NCBI GenBank assembly: GCA_018389105.1
Contig: JACATO010001051.1
Coordinates: 1 to 64,000, forward strand
Origin: Nautilus pompilius
Taxonomy: Eukaryota > Mollusca > Cephalopoda > Nautilida > Nautilidae
Length of the DNA: 64,000 nt
Direction of reading: 5' to 3'
Positions 49,201-60,049 of this stretch are shown one piece after another. Both the position numbers and the translations under genes were made by a program. The first letter of the stretch is position 1. Each line of letters starts with the position of its first letter. The notes beneath the pieces are model-generated. The model was not told the DNA's origin. It searched no databases and was given only the letters and a program-made list of their open reading frames with translations.

Positions 49201-52200
49201 CCGGCAGTGACTCCAACCTGCCCGTGGCCGGCTGGATGCAGTTGAATTCAATAAATAGCAATTCCAACATTTTATTTGGATGTTCGTTTAATTTCCAAAT
49301 CTTGAGTAACCTGTAAAACTGTTTAAACTGAGGCAGTGAAGGCAGAGGTCCGGGTTCAGCCAACCTAATGTACGAGGAGGAGGAAGAACAGCTGACTCAC
49401 TTCCAGACACAGCCAATATTTGTTGATCTGATATCATCTTCGCACTCTGCCTCTTCTCGAGAGCAGGCTACAGTTTGGCCATAAGAAAAACAAAAACAGC
49501 TTATCATCAGCTTAGCAGTTTTCCAAGCCGTCTTGTGCCAACATCCACTGATGTGTTTTCTGTCAACACTTCACCTGCCCCACTCATTTCCTTCATTGTC
49601 GTCTCCATACTGCGCAGCTGGCAATGGAAGTGGGCGGATTTAGCCAGTTCCCTGACTAGAGATCAAAGGTTCAGAGACAGGAGTAGGACCCTGACTTATA
49701 TAATTTAAAATGTGCTCTTGAACCAACCCTTTTATCTCCCAATGATTTCACCATCTTAATAAATCACTACTTCCTTTATACCCCCCCCCCAAACTCTGGC
49801 ACACACTTTTATCTTTAGCAGCGCACCAAGGCTCCAGACACCGGAATTTAAGTAAATAAATAACCCTTAAATTAAATATCTTACACTAAATAAACAACAA
49901 CAAATTGTCTGTAAACTGCTACTAAAATAGGATTTAGGAAATATGTAATGGAATACCACTGACCAATTTGACAGGTGCTGCCTTCAAATCCCTCTGGACA
50001 CTGGCAGGAAAATGTGGAGCCGACGTCTATACAGGTCCCACTATTGGCGCACGTCAGTCCTTCACAGTGGCTCTTCCCTGCAGCGACAAACAAAACACAA
50101 ACTGACAGAAACCGAAAACCTGGTTATTAGGGTAGACAAAAAAGAGAGAGAGAGTTGATTAACGCCTGCATTTTTAATGGCATCTCTCGTTTCGCTCATT
50201 CTGAACAGTCCCAGAGTCAAGATGCTTAAGTTATTGGGAGTCATGCTAGTGAATAAGACGAAGTTAGCCAGCAATAGAAAAGGGTCCCAGACTGGCTTAA
50301 TCTTTTTTGGTGCTCTGCAGAAATACTGGGAACAGGAATACAGCCAAGCAGAGAGCTGTGCCGGGTCTTTTGGCTCAGCTTGGTAAAGATACAACCTGTT
50401 TCTTGTCAATAAATTCCGTATGAGACTGCCTGTCAGAAGTTGTGGGGCTGGCTAGATAAACAAGGATACAAAAACGTGCGCCTGAAGGGCGGACATTGCT
50501 ACTCACGAAAGTTGCACGTTTTTCCTTTCCATCCATCCACGCAGGAACATATAAAATCGTTAACCATGTCGGTACAGCCTCCAGCGTGTCGACAGGGGTT
50601 CGGTCGACAGTCGTTTCTATCTAAAAAGGAAGTTTTGTAAAAGACAAAAAAGAAAAAGCAGCAGCAGCAAACCTAGAATAAGCCATTCCGTTAAGTCAAA
50701 GAATATCCATCAATGGGGGTGGGAATCTGCTAAGGTTCCTCTTCTCTGGTAGAGAAATCGGCCTGTTTAGTTTTTTAAAACAAATGTCTACATATCTGTT
50801 TTATCCCAGCATTTTACTGGATAAGCAAAGTATAAGAGGTCTGCTTCTTGCTTTCGTAATCTCCGTTTTTCCTCACAATAATTTTATCTTTATTAAAGTA
50901 AAAACAAAAATTAAGTTAGTAGACTTTTGTAAGAGCGGGCACACGCATTATAGTTGTTTTACAATCAATTTATATGTCATTTTTAATTAGCGTACAGCTG
51001 TTACAAAATCCACGTGTGACCAAATACACTACATTTGTCAGAATATCCTTCTGCGATATCTCTTTGGGGGACTTCACAGCTATGGTAGCTACTGTATAGT
51101 ATATATAGAAAATACCAAGTGGTGCAACAATCTCTGACCTCAAGAAAAAGGTCAGACAAGAGAATGAAGTACAAGAGTATTTTTTTTTTGCAAATAGCCA
51201 AACAGGAAGATGAGAGTCCTCGTGGACGGAACCAGTGATGTATAGCATCGATTTCCAAAGCTCTGGTTCTGTTAATCACACGACCAGCAGGTGCTCGGAT
51301 ACACAAGTTTGTTCAGTGGAAAGTGTCTTTCCAGAGCAGAGAAACATGGCAAACTGCAGGCACACAAACCCTAACCCTGCTGTATACTTTTTTATACTAT
51401 AATGTAAACAGCAGGACATCATCCCAAACTATTTCTACCTTTTGTGCAATGGTACAAAGCTGCCTTTATTAGTCTTCAGAATTCCCAAGTCTCATATTCC
51501 GAACATAAACATTAATAGTACAGCAGTGCCCAAAGTTACTGCATGACACAGTTTCTAAACAAAATACCGAGTGCACGGTGTTAACATAACGAAGCCAATT
51601 AATGGGCGGTGTCGTGATACTTAAAGGACCTCTTTCTAGACAGTAATATCTTGCACAGATGCAACTGCGGATTAATAGAGCAGGTTGTTTTGAATAACGA
51701 ATATTATTCAGTCAAAAGAATTACCTACAATATTGAATCAGAAACACAGTGTGCGCAAGGGGTTAGTGCTTGTCATGTGGTGAAATTGGGGTTAGTGGAA
51801 GGACCAGTTCATTCATCTGCCTCACCCTGTTTTAGGCTCTATCAGAAAAGGGCTGAGGTTGTCAGGAGGCAAAAAATGCAGCTAAGGATGCCTGCTTTGC
51901 GTGGGGCAGCTCCCTGTAGCAGTTTATTGTAACTTTAAGGCGACGTTCACAAGAGAGTTTTGACATTTGCTTCATAGTCAAATGGCGTGGAGTGGGTGGA
52001 ACTTCTACACTTTTCTTCTTTCCTGCAGCTCATTCTTGCTCCAGCATCAGCAAATCTTCATTTGGCAGATCTCCATGGGATTGTAGCAACTCAACCGCAT
52101 CAGCTGCTACGTCTTCAAAGCCTGAAGCGTCTCGGTGTTTTGCTGAAATTTTCCAATGCTTTCTGCCCTCAAGATCGCACTCTGGATCATTCATAGTTGA

Positions 52201-55200
52201 TGGCTTGACTCAGCAATGTTGTCCGCACCATCCATAATGTTGAGCTTTTTCCATAAGTCCAAAAATGTTTGTTTATCCTCCACATCAACTGCTTTTCTAA
52301 GTCAGCAAAAAAAGTTGTTCTTAGATAGTAAACCTAAATGGCGATCACGCCCTGATCCATCAGCTGGAGCTGATGTTTTTGGTGAATGATATACTCCGCT
52401 CTCACATTGCCATTTAAACTGACTGGGCGGCCTGGCCCACTGTCTAAGAGCAGCAATGCCTTGATAGAAATATTGGGCTAGGTGAGTACCTTTCAACAGC
52501 GGAGCAAAGTAAAAATTTGCAAACCGGTTTCTAAAAATGCTCATAGTCCTACAAGTCTTGTTTAATTACCAGATCACAGTTAGACGAGGCTTGGCATAGT
52601 CCTTCAGGGTCCAGAGGTTTTCAGAAATGTACACTGGTAATTTACCTTACAATTTCCTTCCAGAAACAGCATTAGAATCTTTGGAGACTTTAAACCCAAC
52701 TGACAACTTCCCCTCAGAAATAAATGTCCTGGCAGGTGTGCGCTTCCAAAAAACAGGCCTGTTTCATCCGCATTAAATGCCTGCTATCGTGTGTAACCAC
52801 CTCCACCAACAACTTTCTTCAGCTCGGGATATTTATGAGCCGCTTCTGTATCGGCACCAGCAGCTTCACCACACATCTTAATGTTGTGCACGTTGTTGCC
52901 TGCCAATCCAACCTTTACTAGCGGCTAAAAGTTTTTGCTTCTCACCTTCCGAGTAACCATAGTGCGTGCTTGCTCAATTATCGGCACATCTCGCAGAGTC
53001 CGATCTTTGATCCACACCCTCACCGGCCGTTCCACATTTACCATCACACCATAACTCCCAGCCTCTTGCAGGCGTAGCTGTTCGAGCACTTGGCATCCTT
53101 TTTAATCTTCACCGTCACCAGCCGTTCCCAACCGCAGATGCAGCTCCCACTTCGCTGGCAGACAGCCCTATGTAGTATGACGAACCACACAGTACGAGTA
53201 CAGCATGTAAACTGCTATATCAACAAAAAAAATAAAAAAACCGTGTGCATCTGCACTGCTGTGACCAATTTAGCTTTTATGGAAGAAGTCTTAGGTTTTC
53301 CACCATTTAACAGGTTGGTGTCTGAATTCCGACGGCAACAGGGCTTCTGCCCGCAACCATTTTTCTTAACCAGTTCTAACACCACTGGTTCTCTAACTTA
53401 TAGCAAAATTACTGCAGATCCATCTCAGTGGCATAAAGGTGAATGCTTTGTGCTTCTCGTTCATCCAATTCTGATACAGTAGTTCACATGGAAAGGGAAA
53501 AAGGAACGATTCACAGACGACCAAGAATTTTGTTCTGGTGCCGGCAGACAAAGCCCTCCACACAAGCAACAAAATGCTTGTGGTAGCAGAAAACTACCTG
53601 TTGATAAGTAATAGCTGTTTTACTCTCTCTTTGGTAGTTGTGAACTATTAAGTGTGGAATTAATTTAAATTATCCCTTTCTGCAGACAAGAGCCTCAGAC
53701 TGAATTAGCATCGGAAAGAAAGCCGCGTGTGAAGTGACAGCTGCAGAAACTGGCAGAACTTCAGCTTAATTTTAATGAATTATTAAAAGGCGAAAGAAGG
53801 GTTATGTTTACCTGTCGAAGGAAGGCCTTCGTGAAGTTCAGGTTAAGAAACTCTTACTCTGATCTTAATTTTTCTGATAACAAAGTCATCTTCACATAAA
53901 TATTTGAAGAAAAAAAAAGAATTCACAGCTCATCACACAGTAAAGTCTTCGATGGGGTTAGGGTTTTCTAGTTTCCGCCCCACTTAATGTACAGCAAATA
54001 TTACATTTTTAAATAACTAAAAAGGACAAACCAGTCTGTTTTCTTAGCTGAATTTTAAGAATTTTTCGTTAAATGAAAGTAATAAATCAAATGTACTGTT
54101 TGTTAGTGATTGCAACATAAATTTGCATACCTACTACAGTCACTGTTGTAACTTTCAACGAGAGTTATCATCACGGGTGCCATGCAGCCCAAACTAACGT
54201 GGCAGTACTCCGCCTCTATTGTCTCCTTCATCAACCCTGATACTCCAAGCACTCACCCACCACCGCTTCTGAATAAACTCCTTGCTAGTATGTCACGTGT
54301 CTTGAACAAGAAGTCAGCTAGCTATCTCTAAAAAACAATTTTATCTTAATTTAATATTTTGATAACATTTACCGTAATATTCATTTAAAAAAAAAAAAAC
54401 TATAAAATGGTGTGTCGTTCCAGGGAAAACATGATAGCCCAAAGCCAGCAGCGGTTACTTACTAATATTGCACACGGTGCCCTCCCAGCCCTCGGAACAG
54501 ATACACTGGAAGGAATTTACCCCATCCACGCATGTCCCCTGATTCTGGCACGGGTTGCTGGCGCAGTCATTTGTGTCTGAAATAAAAACAGGTTTACTAT
54601 ATCCTAAAAATAAAAAAAAAACACGTTAATGTAGAAGGAAAAAAGAAAAACAAACAGCGAATATTGTTAAATAAAAAGCAGCAAACGGGCCACCAGGAGA
54701 GACGTGGAATCGAGCTGAATAAATACAATCTACGAAGGTTTCTTCTGTTTTTTTCTTTTCTTTTCTTTTCTTAACTCATAATCCCTTCCGGAATAGAGAC
54801 TGGCTGGGTCTTACCAACAGGTGGTTTTCTTTATTCCAATATTAACATCGGAAACTACTCACTATCTTCCTGAAGCAGTCAGTCGGGTGTAGATTAAATG
54901 CCAGTTTTTAGCAGGTTTTCTTTCCCCAGGGCTTCATTAAAGACAAACCCCTGACCCTGGCAGATGAGCAGTTTGATACCTGGCGCCAAACCACATTACC
55001 ACTACTGAATGCTTGCAAAACTGGATTTTTAACTTACTACATTTTAAATTGAACACTAGGAATGCCTATAATTTATTACAATTTTATATTATTTTAAATA
55101 AAATATTTTACATATTTCAAGATTTGAATTTAATGAGTTATCTCCCATTAGATTGCAAGGCATTAAAATCAATTTGGGGGGGGGTTGATGTTTTTGTTTA

Positions 55201-58200
55201 CATGCTGTTGTCCGGGTTCCTTCCCATCAAATTATCACCAGGCTCCGCCCAACTTCTTCGTGGACCATCAATCAGGGAAAACTTTACCGATGTTCCATTA
55301 TGAATTGTACTATGGCGACTCGGAACAATTAGATTCCCCAATTTCTCTTCCTGCCCGTCCGCTTTTCCGTAACTACTCCATCCTTGCGGCCGGATCTCTG
55401 CCTGGGTGTCATAGAAGTGCTTACTTTCGTGACAGTAGGTCCCCGTGTACCCCATTTGGCAAGAGCAGGAATAGCCCCCATCCGGCTGGCTGATGCAGAT
55501 TCCGTGCTTCCCACAAACGTTGGACGACATCAACTGAAGCCCGCCAGCCGACTGGTTTGAAGGTACAGAGATGGTGCAGCTGTCAATATCTGCAGAAAAA
55601 GATGAAAACACTAACAGAATATTCAGTACTTTTTTTTTTTTAATTAAAATAAATATATAACAAAAATAAACCAAATTAAGCATCTTCAGCCTTAAAATAA
55701 GTAATAATAATAATAATAAAAAAAAACAAAAACAACTCATCTTCAGCCAGTTGCCCAAGAACAGCAGCTGGTCTCAGGCTGCAATGAATTGACTAAAATC
55801 GCCCTCTGACAAAACCAGGTTAACTTTCACGACAAAGTTCAGAAGCTGGTTATATTTAACTGGATTGGTGGTGATAACAATTCCTTTAAAGGGGCAGGCG
55901 CCACTGGTCTGCACTTAAGCTTCAGGGGTTTTGGACACCAAGCCAGGAGTAACAGCTGGAAGAAACAACAGGTGAGAAACAGACGCTAGGTTCTGGAAAC
56001 GTTCCGACTTACATTCGCACGACCCGTGCCGGCACTCCAACTTCGCTGTCTGGCACTGCTTCCCTTTGAACCCCTCTGGGCAGTAACAATAGAAATCACC
56101 ATGCACATCAAAGCAGCTGGCGCCATTTTCGCAGGGATCAGGGTCACAGGGGTCAATGTCGATCTGAAATTATTTCGGCTCAGTTACGTCTGGATCATTA
56201 GAAACAGGCCAGAAGCCAGTACACTTAATACAAAGCTCCCGAGGGAGAAAAAACCTTTCCAATTCTCTCTCTCTCTTTTTTTTTTTTTTATCTGAACTGA
56301 TTTACAACTACCAATAGTATCAGCCATAAAGCGATTTTCTCCTTTGCTTACAGCTCAGTTTCTAAAAACTGGTTTTATAACATCGCCATGATTACTGAAA
56401 ACATAGAGAACGATAGTTGTTATTTCAACCCCACATCTTTGTCTCTAACCAATAATGACTGCTGACACCAGAAAGCAAGATGATTTATTCTTCTACCCGA
56501 TACAAATTATATTAAACGGGTTTTCGCTTTAACTGTCCTCATAAAGGAATGCAAATAAAGCAGACAGAAGTTTGATGGGCGAGTGGTCTTGTTCGTTACC
56601 TGACATTGACCACCAGTGAATCCTGGTCGACAGATACATTTGTAACTGGCGTGTAAATCCTGACACGTGGCGCCGTTCTGGCATGGATTGCTGTCGCACT
56701 CGTTGATCTCACGTTCGCAGTGCCTGCCGGCATAACCAGGACGACAGCCGCAATGATAGTCATTGACGAGATCCTGCGGACAAAGAAACGCAAGATAACA
56801 GCATGCAGCCCTTTGGCACATGCAAGAATCGCGAATCACACACCAGACCAAAACATCTTCACATCTCATCCTTAATGACCAGCATAAAGACAAAAAAAGA
56901 AAATACCTGCAGAAAACAATCAATTTTGCCTTCTATTTACATGATTATTATCGTTCATATTTAATTTAGTCCAAATGCCAAAGCCATGAAAGATGAAGTA
57001 GGGGAGACTGACAGACATACTGGCATTTTTAACAGTTTGTTACAAGATGGTTTCCAGATCGGGTTGTTGGCTTCCTGAAGCAGGCAGAAGATTTTGGTGG
57101 AAGACATTAATAAATTTACTTTCATTAAACATGTCCAGAGCCAGTCAAGCATGCAACAATTAGCCTTAAGAATATACACCATTTGTACCAAGGTACATCC
57201 TAAAAAGAAAATCAGCATTTATACGAAAAGTAATTTGTATCTTCATCTTTTTTTTGGCCAGTTGATATTTACAGTGTTTTCTTTGATACTTACAATACAC
57301 GTAGCACCATTCTGACACTGATCGGTACAGTCATTGATATCTGAGAGAGAGAGAGAGAGAGAGAGAAAAAAAACAGAAAGAAAAAAATCAAACCAATAAA
57401 AAGTTATAACAGTAGCACTTTCGAGAAACAGCACCTGTCTTTCTGGTGAGCTCTCTTCACACGACACCCGAGAGAGAACGCTTGGCTTCTCAGCCGCCCC
57501 TCTTTAAACAACATCTTTGTTGTTATCATCCAAACAGCCAGCCCAGGAATGAGCACCAAGAACTTGGCCAACTTCTGACATCCTGGGGGCCCAGCCCTCA
57601 CACCGATGGAGGGAACTAGCGTGGGTTACAGTCCCATGCTTCTTAACCAGTGCCAACTTTAGAAATAAGGGTCCCCCACTACAACCAAATGAGAGCTATT
57701 TTTTGGAAAATTCCAAGTGCAAAGAACCTACAGTTATGGCGGAGCGGTCTCCGGGGACTAATGAACTGAAGTCCCTGAAGACAGACTGCACTTAGTTCTG
57801 GTTAAGTAAGCAGGCCAAATCTAGCTTAAAACCAACCTCATTAAGGAAACAACCACAACAGACTTTTTATTTTTCTTTTTTTAATCATTAGGAATGGAAA
57901 GGGTACAAAAGCAAAGGCATCCAACCATGTAGCTTTTATGCTACAGTGATGGTCAAAATTACAGCTCCACCTCATGTTTCTGAACAAAATTTTGACTGTT
58001 TGCTGTCTGTGTTACAGTGTTAAATGTAAAAAAAATGTATTTTCCCACAATAAAGTCAATCAAGTAATTTCACATCCTTAGGGGGCCTCTGCCCTAAACA
58101 TCCTCGATGTAGCTAAAAGCCGTCAACAACAACAAATCACAATTATTTCCAGTAATTAAATAGTTCTGGCCGCCACTGAACGCTGATCGTGACAAAGGTG

Positions 58201-60049
58201 GCACTGAAACAGAATTAACCACTTACTGATATCGCAATCCAGTCCGATCCACCCAGCCTGGCAGTGGCACTGATATCCACCCTGCAGGTTCTGGCAGGCG
58301 TGCGCATTGACACACGGACTTCCGCTGCACTCGTCCGCGTCGAGCTGACAGTGGGGGCCCTGCCAGCCCCGGGGACACACGCACTCATAGCCGTTATTCT
58401 GGTCGATGCAGCGCCCGCTGTTCTGGCAAGGATTGGATGAGCACTCGTCAATATCTACGGTGAAAGGGTGGAACACACAAACAAACACGTTAAAACGGGC
58501 AGAACGCAAAACCAATGCTGGCAATATCTGCTACGCCCAAAACAGCAGCATCTAAAAAAATCTGAGACGCCGCCAAGTGCCGAGATTTCAAAATAGAAAG
58601 TAAAAGTTGGAAAATTATTGGTCTTGGCTGTAACGAGGCTGTGATTCTCTCTCTCACTTTCAAAATTTTTACTTTATTAAATCGACTTTTACATATTTTT
58701 CACGGTCTTAGTTTCAGCCGTCTTAACCCTTCAAAACCCCAGTAACTACTTGTCAATACTTGAAAACATATGGACCAATTAATTTTCTTTCAGTTTTAAC
58801 ATCATGTCAATAAAACCTGCCCCCCCCCAAACTAAACAACAAGGCTAATGGAAACCAACTAAAAATGGCCAGTGGTTTGCCATACCATGCATGCATTACT
58901 GAGAACTGACCACTTCACAAGTTGTCGGAATAATGCACTGACGTCTTTAAAATGTTGCTGATGGTTTCCCTTCTCCTTTCAACCGCGAGCAGTGACTTAC
59001 TAAAGAAACAAGCCATTATTAAAGACAACGGGAAACACTACTGTTCAGAAACAGTGAGAGATGATCCCAATACCGTTATTAGACTTGAGGACAAGGCCAA
59101 TTGTTAGAGACACCAGACCAGCCCCCATCATCTATCACCAAGGCAAGTTGTAAAAACATTCTAAATAGAGGTTAAGGTAACATTATAATCAGAGATATCT
59201 TGAAAATTTGAACAGTGGTTATTAAAAAAAAAAAAAAAAAGTACAGATTTTTCTGCTTAGATTATTCAAAATTTAAGAGAGTCGACTCAACACAATAGGA
59301 CTTTAGTTCAAACGATTACTCGCTAAATGTCGTGTAAGACAAGTGATACACGAACTAGCACATTTCTTCAATCTGTACAACAAATACTTTGCTGCTAACA
59401 AAGTCGATTTTTTCCTGGCTTTTTCTTTACGCATGGATGCTGATGAGACAGCAGCAGCAGCAACAAAAAAAAAAAAAATTGCTTAGATAGGTAGACTTTT
59501 TTTTAGTTTGGATTCCCTTTTTACTCTCTCCTTACCTTGCTGTGGTTAGACGTATGGGTACTTACTGATGTGACAGGTGCTGCCATTCCAGCCAGGGGCG
59601 CAGCTGCACACATAGCCACTATGCACATCCAGGCACGTTCCCCCATTACTACAAGGGCCGGATGAGCAAGCCTGGTTCGCTGAAACGAGAAGCAAGCCGT
59701 TTGTTACTGTACTGCCCGCGAGAGACACGGCAGAGAGAGAAAACTGGTCGGCACACAACTGAAACAGAGACTGATTTCGGTCTCTACCGAAGACTGACTC
59801 GGTCTGGAAAAAAGTTCCCCCTCCCACTGCGGTGCCAGGGAACTTCCCGCAGTCAGAAAGACCAGCCAAAGGCTCGCAAGAACACCCGACAAGGGCCAGG
59901 TATTGTATAAAGTGTAAATCCAGTCTTACCTCGTTCACAATTGCGACCGGAATACCCATCTAAACAAGTACACGCATACTGGTCCGGAGCTGTATTTCTG
60001 CAAATGCCACCATTTTGACAGGGATGATGTCTGCCACAGTAATTCAGAT
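39801..60049 (-). CDS. JAG1: Jagged/Serrate Notch ligand, EGF3 to C-terminus (5' exons outside window)
   Basis: Eighteen minus-strand exons join with consistent phases to 933 residues plus TAG (2801 nt, first codon split). In order they encode EGF3-EGF16 (many with calcium-binding D-x-D/N-E-C starts), a VWC-like module ([19 protein letters not shown]), the Jagged Cys-rich region ([12 protein letters not shown]), a juxtamembrane region, one transmembrane helix ([20 protein letters not shown]), a basic stop-transfer ([11 protein letters not shown]), an intracellular tail with [10 protein letters not shown] and a C-terminal EREIIV. EGF10 has the Jagged-specific insert ([12 protein letters not shown]...SSNVCGKHG). 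The protein would be a cell-surface ligand activating Notch on neighbouring cells. The symbol denotes the family; vertebrate JAG1 and JAG2 cannot be told apart here. The MNNL, DSL and EGF1-2 exons must lie right of 64000. Confidence 0.97.
40813..40966 (-). CDS. Jagged exon: juxtamembrane extracellular region, part 2
   Basis: 154 nt, phase 0 to 1. [19 protein letters not shown] and [20 protein letters not shown]. Donor chosen at TTAA|GTATGT because its phase and strength fit the terminal exon. Read-through would stop 21 codons later at 40750-40748. Confidence 0.88.
41304..42691 (+). mobile_element. Tc1-like transposon copy 2 (IR/DR type) in a Jagged intron
   Basis: The ends CAGCGGTATGCAAAAGTCAT (left) and, reversed, CAGCGGTGTGCAAAAGTCTT (right) match at 28 of 30 positions and are flanked by TA at 41302-41303 and 42692-42693. 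Inner copies of the same motif lie about 200 bp in from the left (gaggaaaagtggtgcataac, about 41499) and 160 bp in from the right (tatgcaacacttttgcacac, about 42533). This is an IR/DR layout like Sleeping Beauty-type Tc1 elements. Length 1388 bp. It is inserted in the Jagged intron between the two juxtamembrane exons, antisense to the gene. Confidence 0.95.
41627..42511 (+). pseudogene. Tc1-like transposase pseudogene of copy 2
   Basis: ATG at 41627 starts [20 protein letters not shown] (first HTH). A frame change near 41740-41775 leads into [20 protein letters not shown] and [21 protein letters not shown] holds the first catalytic Asp but a Lys where Glu is usual, followed by [20 protein letters not shown] (second Asp) and DWPAQ. 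The segment with the third catalytic residue (SPDLNPIE) is lost, and the C-terminus resumes as [11 protein letters not shown] and [20 protein letters not shown] before TGA at 42511. It is inactive through at least one frameshift, an internal deletion and an in-frame stop. Confidence 0.9.
43184..43315 (-). CDS. Jagged exon: juxtamembrane extracellular region, part 1
   Basis: 132 nt, phase 0. [17 protein letters not shown] and [19 protein letters not shown] parallel the GLTTEHICSELRNL segment of vertebrate Jagged. Confidence 0.93.
44106..44372 (-). CDS. Jagged exon: end of VWC and Cys-rich C-terminal extracellular region
   Basis: 267 nt, phase 0 to 0. [32 protein letters not shown] and [20 protein letters not shown] match the Jagged region that follows EGF16. 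Confidence 0.95.
45014..45138 (-). CDS. Jagged exon: VWC-like module, first part
   Basis: 125 nt, phase 1 to 0. [10 protein letters not shown], then [19 protein letters not shown]; donor GTGAGT. Confidence 0.95.
45856..45969 (-). CDS. Jagged exon: EGF16
   Basis: 114 nt, phase 1 to 1. [20 protein letters not shown] and [12 protein letters not shown]. The only phase-compatible donor is G|GTTATT, which runs straight into a TTA repeat. Confidence 0.9.
46407..46492 (-). CDS. Jagged exon: rest of EGF15
   Basis: 86 nt, phase 2 to 1. [17 protein letters not shown] and [11 protein letters not shown], matching the conserved GFAGPDCRI of Jagged. Confidence 0.95.
46978..47122 (-). CDS. Jagged exon: EGF14 and start of EGF15
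   Basis: 145 nt, phase 1 to 2. [32 protein letters not shown], then NVNDCNPFP with the next Cys split across the intron. Confidence 0.94.
47123..49963. other. Jagged intron between EGF13 and EGF14
   Basis: 2.8 kb. No exon or repeat family recognised; a C-run at 49780-49790 and scattered short ORFs. Confidence 0.5.
49964..50077 (-). CDS. Jagged exon: EGF13
   Basis: 114 nt, phase 1 to 1. [20 protein letters not shown] and [12 protein letters not shown]; donor GTCAGT. Confidence 0.94.
50507..50620 (-). CDS. Jagged exon: EGF12
   Basis: 114 nt, phase 1 to 1. [20 protein letters not shown] and [12 protein letters not shown]; donor GTGAGT. Confidence 0.95.
50621..54462. other. Jagged intron between EGF11 and EGF12
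   Basis: 3.8 kb intron hosting the Tigger-like relic. Outside it (50621-51800, 53500-54460) no coding signal was recognised. Confidence 0.5.
51830..53480 (-). mobile_element. Tigger-like (pogo group) transposase relic
   Basis: Minus-strand pieces in order from 53480 down follow a TIGD/Tigger-type transposase. [17 protein letters not shown]-like codons at about 53000 are followed by [20 protein letters not shown], then [11 protein letters not shown] at about 52760 (first catalytic Asp region). Then come [20 protein letters not shown] (about 52600), [16 protein letters not shown] (about 52440, second catalytic region, Asn to Ser) and [10 protein letters not shown] with YYLRTTFF (about 52350). 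Many frame breaks; no ends identified. It lies in a Jagged intron in the same orientation as the host gene. Confidence 0.82.
54463..54576 (-). CDS. Jagged exon: EGF11
   Basis: 114 nt, phase 1 to 1. [20 protein letters not shown] and [12 protein letters not shown]. Too short to appear as a long ORF; found by frame and homology. Confidence 0.95.
55425..55589 (-). CDS. Jagged exon: EGF10 with Jagged-specific insert
   Basis: 165 nt, phase 1 to 1. [25 protein letters not shown] and [10 protein letters not shown] closely follow the atypical EGF10 of vertebrate Jagged. Confidence 0.96.
56013..56163 (-). CDS. Jagged exon: EGF9 and start of EGF10
   Basis: 151 nt, phase 0 to 1. [20 protein letters not shown] and [13 protein letters not shown], then the link LECRHGSCE. 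Confidence 0.94.
56600..56773 (-). CDS. Jagged exon: second half of EGF7 and EGF8
   Basis: 174 nt, phase 0 to 0. [20 protein letters not shown] then [18 protein letters not shown]. Confidence 0.96.
57294..57340 (-). CDS. Jagged exon: first half of EGF7 (47 nt)
   Basis: Very short exon [16 protein letters not shown], phase 1 to 0, acceptor preceded by a pure CT repeat, donor GTAAGT. It joins in frame to the DLVNDYHC exon. Confidence 0.92.
57342..57366. repeat. (GA)n microsatellite forming a splice polypyrimidine tract
   Basis: On the minus strand this is TCTCTCTC directly before the CAG acceptor of the 47-nt exon. Confidence 0.9.
58227..58454 (-). CDS. Jagged exon: EGF5 and EGF6
   Basis: 228 nt, phase 1 to 1. 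[16 protein letters not shown] and [16 protein letters not shown]: two complete calcium-binding EGFs in one exon. Confidence 0.96.
58455..59565. other. Jagged intron between EGF4 and EGF5
   Basis: No coding signal; a C-run at 58822-58828 and A-runs near 59224-59240 and 59465-59478. Confidence 0.5.
59566..59679 (-). CDS. Jagged exon: EGF4
   Basis: 114 nt, phase 1 to 1. [20 protein letters not shown] with six Cys; donor GTAAGT. Confidence 0.95.
59930..60049 (-). CDS. Jagged exon: EGF3
   Basis: 120 nt, phase 1 to 1. [16 protein letters not shown] and [12 protein letters not shown] match the invariant LNYCG start of Jagged EGF3. Donor GTAAGA. Confidence 0.95.

Noticed and set aside
51367-51380. 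Telomere-like aaccctaaccct string
   Set aside because: Only two units; a chance match rather than an interstitial telomere array.
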